Source: Salarchaeum japonicum
GTDB lineage: Archaea > Halobacteriota > Halobacteria > Halobacteriales > Halobacteriaceae
Direction of reading: 5' to 3'
Assembly: GCF_020614395.1 (NCBI RefSeq)
Contig: NZ_CP085324.1
Span: 625,564 to 689,563 of the forward strand
Length of the DNA stretch: 64,000 bases
Shown here: positions 61,687 through 64,000 of the stretch, one piece after another
Position numbering within the stretch: the stretch's first letter is position 1
How the letters are laid out: the number at the start of each line of letters is the position of its first letter
Notes under the pieces: model-generated
The model's input: only the letters and a program-made list of their open reading frames with translations
Databases searched by the model: none
What the model was told of the DNA's origin: nothing
Position numbers and translations under genes: made by a program

Positions 61687-64000
61687 TTAGTTGTCGCGGC
61701 GGAGCGCGAGGAGCGCAGCGCCGAGGACCGCGACGAGCGCGAGACCGACGCCGAAGCCGGGCGTGCTACCGGACGAGCCTTCCTCCGTCGTCGTCGTGGA
61801 GGCAGCCGTCGTCGTGGTAGTCGTCGACGTGGTGGACGTCGTGGACGTCGTGGTAGTCGTCGACGTGGTGGACGTCGTGGACGTCGTGGACGTCGTCGAC
61901 GTGCCCGTGGACTCGACGACGTTACCGTCAGCCGTCGTGTCCGTTTCGGTGTTCGAGACAGTGAACATGTCGCCGGCACCGATTCCCTCGGGCGACGTCA
62001 TGTCGAACGTGCCGGACCAGCTACCGTCAGCCTGGACCGTCACCTTCGTGCTCTTCACGAATGCGGGCTGGGTGTCCTCCGTGGACTGAAGGCGCACGGT
62101 GAATTCCGTACCGGGCGCGTAGGTCGACATACCGGAGATGGTCTGCCCCGTCGCGGCGGTCACGTTGACCGGGTCGGACGAGTAGGAGACCTCACCAGCG
62201 ACGGTGTCGAAGGACGCCGTCACGGACTGGTGGTCTTCGTCGCTCGTGCTGCCGAGAAGACGGTCGTCAGCGACGGTGAACGTCGCGTTGAACGAGTCGT
62301 CAGAGTCGACAGATGCGGAGTCACCGCCGAGGCCGCGCTCCCAGTCAGCCGAGCTCGGCTGGTAGGCGACGTAGTAGGTGTCGTTAGCGGCGTCGGAGAT
62401 GATGCGGAAGTCCGTGCTGCTCGTGTTGAGGACCTTCGCTTCACGGTTGGACTCGGGGTTCGTCTGCTCAACGCTGAGCGTGACGTTCCCGTTGTCGAGA
62501 GCGTCGGCGAGGTTGTCGTTAGCTGCAACGAGACCCTCGAGGCCGGTCGCATCAACCTGGTGGACGACGTAGTCGCCCGTGGCGATGCTGTCATCCTGCG
62601 TGAGGGAACCTTCCTCGATGAGGCTCGCAACGTCACTGTAGTCCGCGTCTGCCGGGATGGTAGGCGCGGTCCACAGGTTCATGCCGTTCGTGGCGCGCTC
62701 CGTAATGAAGAGCGTGCCAATCGAGTCGGCGGAGTCGACAGTCGTGCTGTAGTCGTCGCTGTTGTCACCAACCGTCGCGTACAGGCTGTAGTCGCCCGTG
62801 TCGAGGAGGTTGGAGAGGTCGCTCTGCGTACCGTAATCGATGTCGTCGCCTTCACTCACGGACACCGGGGCACCGAATGCCGATTCGTTACCCGCGGTGT
62901 ACGTGTTGAACTTGATCGTGACCTGATCGTCACCGTTGCCGTCAGTCACGGTCATGTTCGCCTGGTAGCCGGACTGCGCGTCGTTACCGATAACGACGGT
63001 CGCAGTGTCCTGCGCACCAGTGATGTCAACGGTGATTTCGCCGACGTTGCCCTGAATCACGTCGTAGCTACCGGAGCCAGCGAAGGCGACTTCGCCAGCT
63101 GCGGCTTCCGTGACGGTGATGGAGTCGGACGCGGTCGCGTCGGTGTCAGCCACGTCGAACGTGAAGTTGTACGTGGCGGCCGTCGCGTCAGTGAAGTTCA
63201 GTTCCGTGGTGCTGTCAGCGGGAAGACCGGAGAGGACGACGGTGTCGTTCGTATCGTCGTCGTCCATGTCTTCAACGCTGACATCCTCGTAGTTGTCGTT
63301 GAAGATCTCCTGAACCGTGCTGGCTGCGACGTCACCGTCCCACTGGACGTAGACATCGTAGCCGCCACGGTTGGAGTCGAATTCGAGGTCAGCAGTTCCA
63401 GCAGCGTTCGACACGGAGTCCGCGGAGAGGGTTGCGTCGAACGTCTGGACTGCTATCTCGAAGGACGCGTTATCGGTGCTCGATGCTGCACCGTTGGAGA
63501 CGCCGTCGTCACCGATGGTGAGCTTGGTCTTCGAGTCGTCGACGATGTAGTAGTCACCGTCGTAGCCAGACGTGCTGAGAACCGCGGAGCCGTTCTCATC
63601 GAGACTGAACTCGGTGACAAGGCCGCCGTCCTCAGCGAACCGAATCTGGTACGTGTCTCCCTCACTGTCGCTACCGTCCTGGGCCTGGAAGAACAGGTCC
63701 TGGCCCTGCCAGAACGTGCCGTTCGTGCTCACGTTCGCGTCAGAGCCGGAACGGTCAGAAGCGCCAGCTCCGATAGTGAGGTCAGCCGAAACCTGGGAAC
63801 CCGAGGACTGTGGGTTAATGTCGACTGTACCCGTGTATACCCCGTCCGAGGACGGATTTGTGAAGTCAGTTAGGACGACTTTGAACTGCTCGCCGTCCTG
63901 AACCTGGGTACTGTCAAATTCGACTTTAATAGTTTCTCCATTGTTTGTCGGGGACTGCGCAGTCGCATTACTGACTTGGGTACCGTTGTAATAGACGGTA
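61687..64000 (-). CDS. csg: S-layer glycoprotein with PGF-CTERM signal (5' end outside window)
   Basis: At least 771 residues; the reading frame is open to position 64000, so an in-frame GTG at 63732 is internal. The C-terminus has a Thr/Ser-rich stalk (TTSTTSTTT blocks) and then the PGF-CTERM element PGFGVGLALVAVLGAALLAL followed by RRDN, the archaeosortase (ArtA) substrate for lipid attachment. The rest is Asp-rich with immunoglobulin-like strand repeats and many N-X-S/T sequons such as NGTF and NVTA, as in haloarchaeal S-layer glycoproteins. The stalk DNA (61800-61905) is a 9-bp-based repeat of GTCGTGGAC-type units. Confidence 0.92.
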   Translation of the reverse strand, partial: TVYYNGTQVSNATAQSPTNNGETIKVEFDSTQVQDGEQFKVVLTDFTNPSSDGVYTGTVDINPQSSGSQVSADLTIGAGASDRSGSDANVSTNGTFWQGQDLFFQAQDGSDSEGDTYQIRFAEDGGLVTEFSLDENGSAVLSTSGYDGDYYIVDDSKTKLTIGDDGVSNGAASSTDNASFEIAVQTFDATLSADSVSNAAGTADLEFDSNRGGYDVYVQWDGDVAASTVQEIFNDNYEDVSVEDMDDDDTNDTVVLSGLPADSTTELNFTDATAATYNFTFDVADTDATASDSITVTEAAAGEVAFAGSGSYDVIQGNVGEITVDITGAQDTATVVIGNDAQSGYQANMTVTDGNGDDQVTIKFNTYTAGNESAFGAPVSVSEGDDIDYGTQSDLSNLLDTGDYSLYATVGDNSDDYSTTVDSADSIGTLFITERATNGMNLWTAPTIPADADYSDVASLIEEGSLTQDDSIATGDYVVHQVDATGLEGLVAANDNLADALDNGNVTLSVEQTNPESNREAKVLNTSSTDFRIISDAANDTYYVAYQPSSADWERGLGGDSASVDSDDSFNATFTVADDRLLGSTSDEDHQSVTASFDTVAGEVSYSSDPVNVTAATGQTISGMSTYAPGTEFTVRLQSTEDTQPAFVKSTKVTVQADGSWSGTFDMTSPEGIGAGDMFTVSNTETDTTADGNVVESTGTSTTSTTSTTSTTSTTTTTSTTSTTSTTTTTTAASTTTTEEGSSGSTPGFGVGLALVAVLGAALLALRRDN
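61800..61905. repeat. Short tandem repeat coding the Thr/Ser stalk
   Basis: About 100 bp of degenerate 9-bp units (variants of GTGGACGTC) encode the Thr-Ser-Thr stalk of the S-layer protein. Such tracts slip during replication, so stalk length may vary between isolates. Confidence 0.75.

Noticed and set aside
61800-61905. Possible CRISPR-like array
   Set aside because: The units are 9-bp codon repeats inside the S-layer gene with no spacers; no cas genes are present.
63732-64000. Start of the S-layer gene at 63732
   Set aside because: The frame continues without a stop to the window end with glycoprotein-like sequence and N-X-T sequons, so the GTG at 63732 is internal.

Overview
This window is chromosomal DNA of a halophilic archaeon (class Halobacteria). 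The evidence is very high GC with strong GC3 bias, highly acidic proteins, eukaryote-type ribosomal proteins (L32e, L19e, S4e), HMG-CoA reductase, tetrahydromethanopterin-type Mch, Tat lipoprotein signals, HalX and bacterio-opsin-activator regulators, and an S-layer glycoprotein ending in a PGF-CTERM signal. I cannot name the genus. Many first genes carry a T-rich/TATA element 24-33 nt upstream of the start codon with no Shine-Dalgarno, which is the expected pattern for leaderless haloarchaeal mRNAs.

Layout. 1-8,300: nucleoside/pentose genes (partial ribose-1,5-bisphosphate isomerase, deoC), a PQQ-propeller lipoprotein, an AI-2E-type transporter, a tandem pair of paralogous small membrane proteins, a tRNA methylthiotransferase, an aldehyde dehydrogenase and a HIT protein. 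8,300-12,200: map, an Ntn asparaginase carrying a repeated 23-bp insert-like motif, icd followed by a three-unit array of hairpins, and a SUI1 factor. 12,200-22,200: a KaiC-like ATPase plus histidine kinase operon, cupin, NUDIX, hmgA, a thiamine-binding MTH1187 protein, an amidohydrolase, an SMR exporter and gpmI. 22,200-32,400: nurA and herA separated by an antisense gene, UspA, a KaiC-domain ATPase with an acidic six-copy FExAF-motif tail, pyrF, a GTPBP1-type GTPase, mch and a second MTH1187 paralogue.

32,400-47,130: tRNA-Gly(GCC) with a 33-bp duplication of its 3' end and flank, then one long, tightly packed operon: SPOUT methyltransferase, rpl3-rpl4-rpl23-rpl2-rps19-rpl22-rps3-rpl29-rnp1-rps17-rpl14-rpl24-rps4e-rpl5-rps14-rps8-rpl6-rpl32e-rpl19e-rpl18-rps5-rpl30-rpl15-secY. 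47,130-53,610: an ion and amino-acid transport block (trkA-trkH, a zinc-ribbon protein, an Lrp-TrkA_C regulator divergent from an APC permease fused to two UspA domains). 53,610-56,870: adk, EMC3/DUF106, cmk, cbf5 and tRNA-Pro(GGG), the genes that in many archaea follow secY more directly.

56,870-64,000: a HalX response regulator, a membrane protein with a nuclease-like soluble domain, a large REC-PAS-GAF-GAF-BAT-HTH regulator, an HTH/PIN toxin-antitoxin-like pair bracketed by about 70-bp direct repeats, and the 3' part of the S-layer glycoprotein gene. No CRISPR array, rRNA operon or intact insertion sequence is present. The observations most worth a second look are the covarying hairpin array after icd, the repeat-bracketed HTH/PIN module beside the S-layer gene, the FExAF repeat tail, the tRNA-Gly duplication, and the tandem membrane-protein paralogues.
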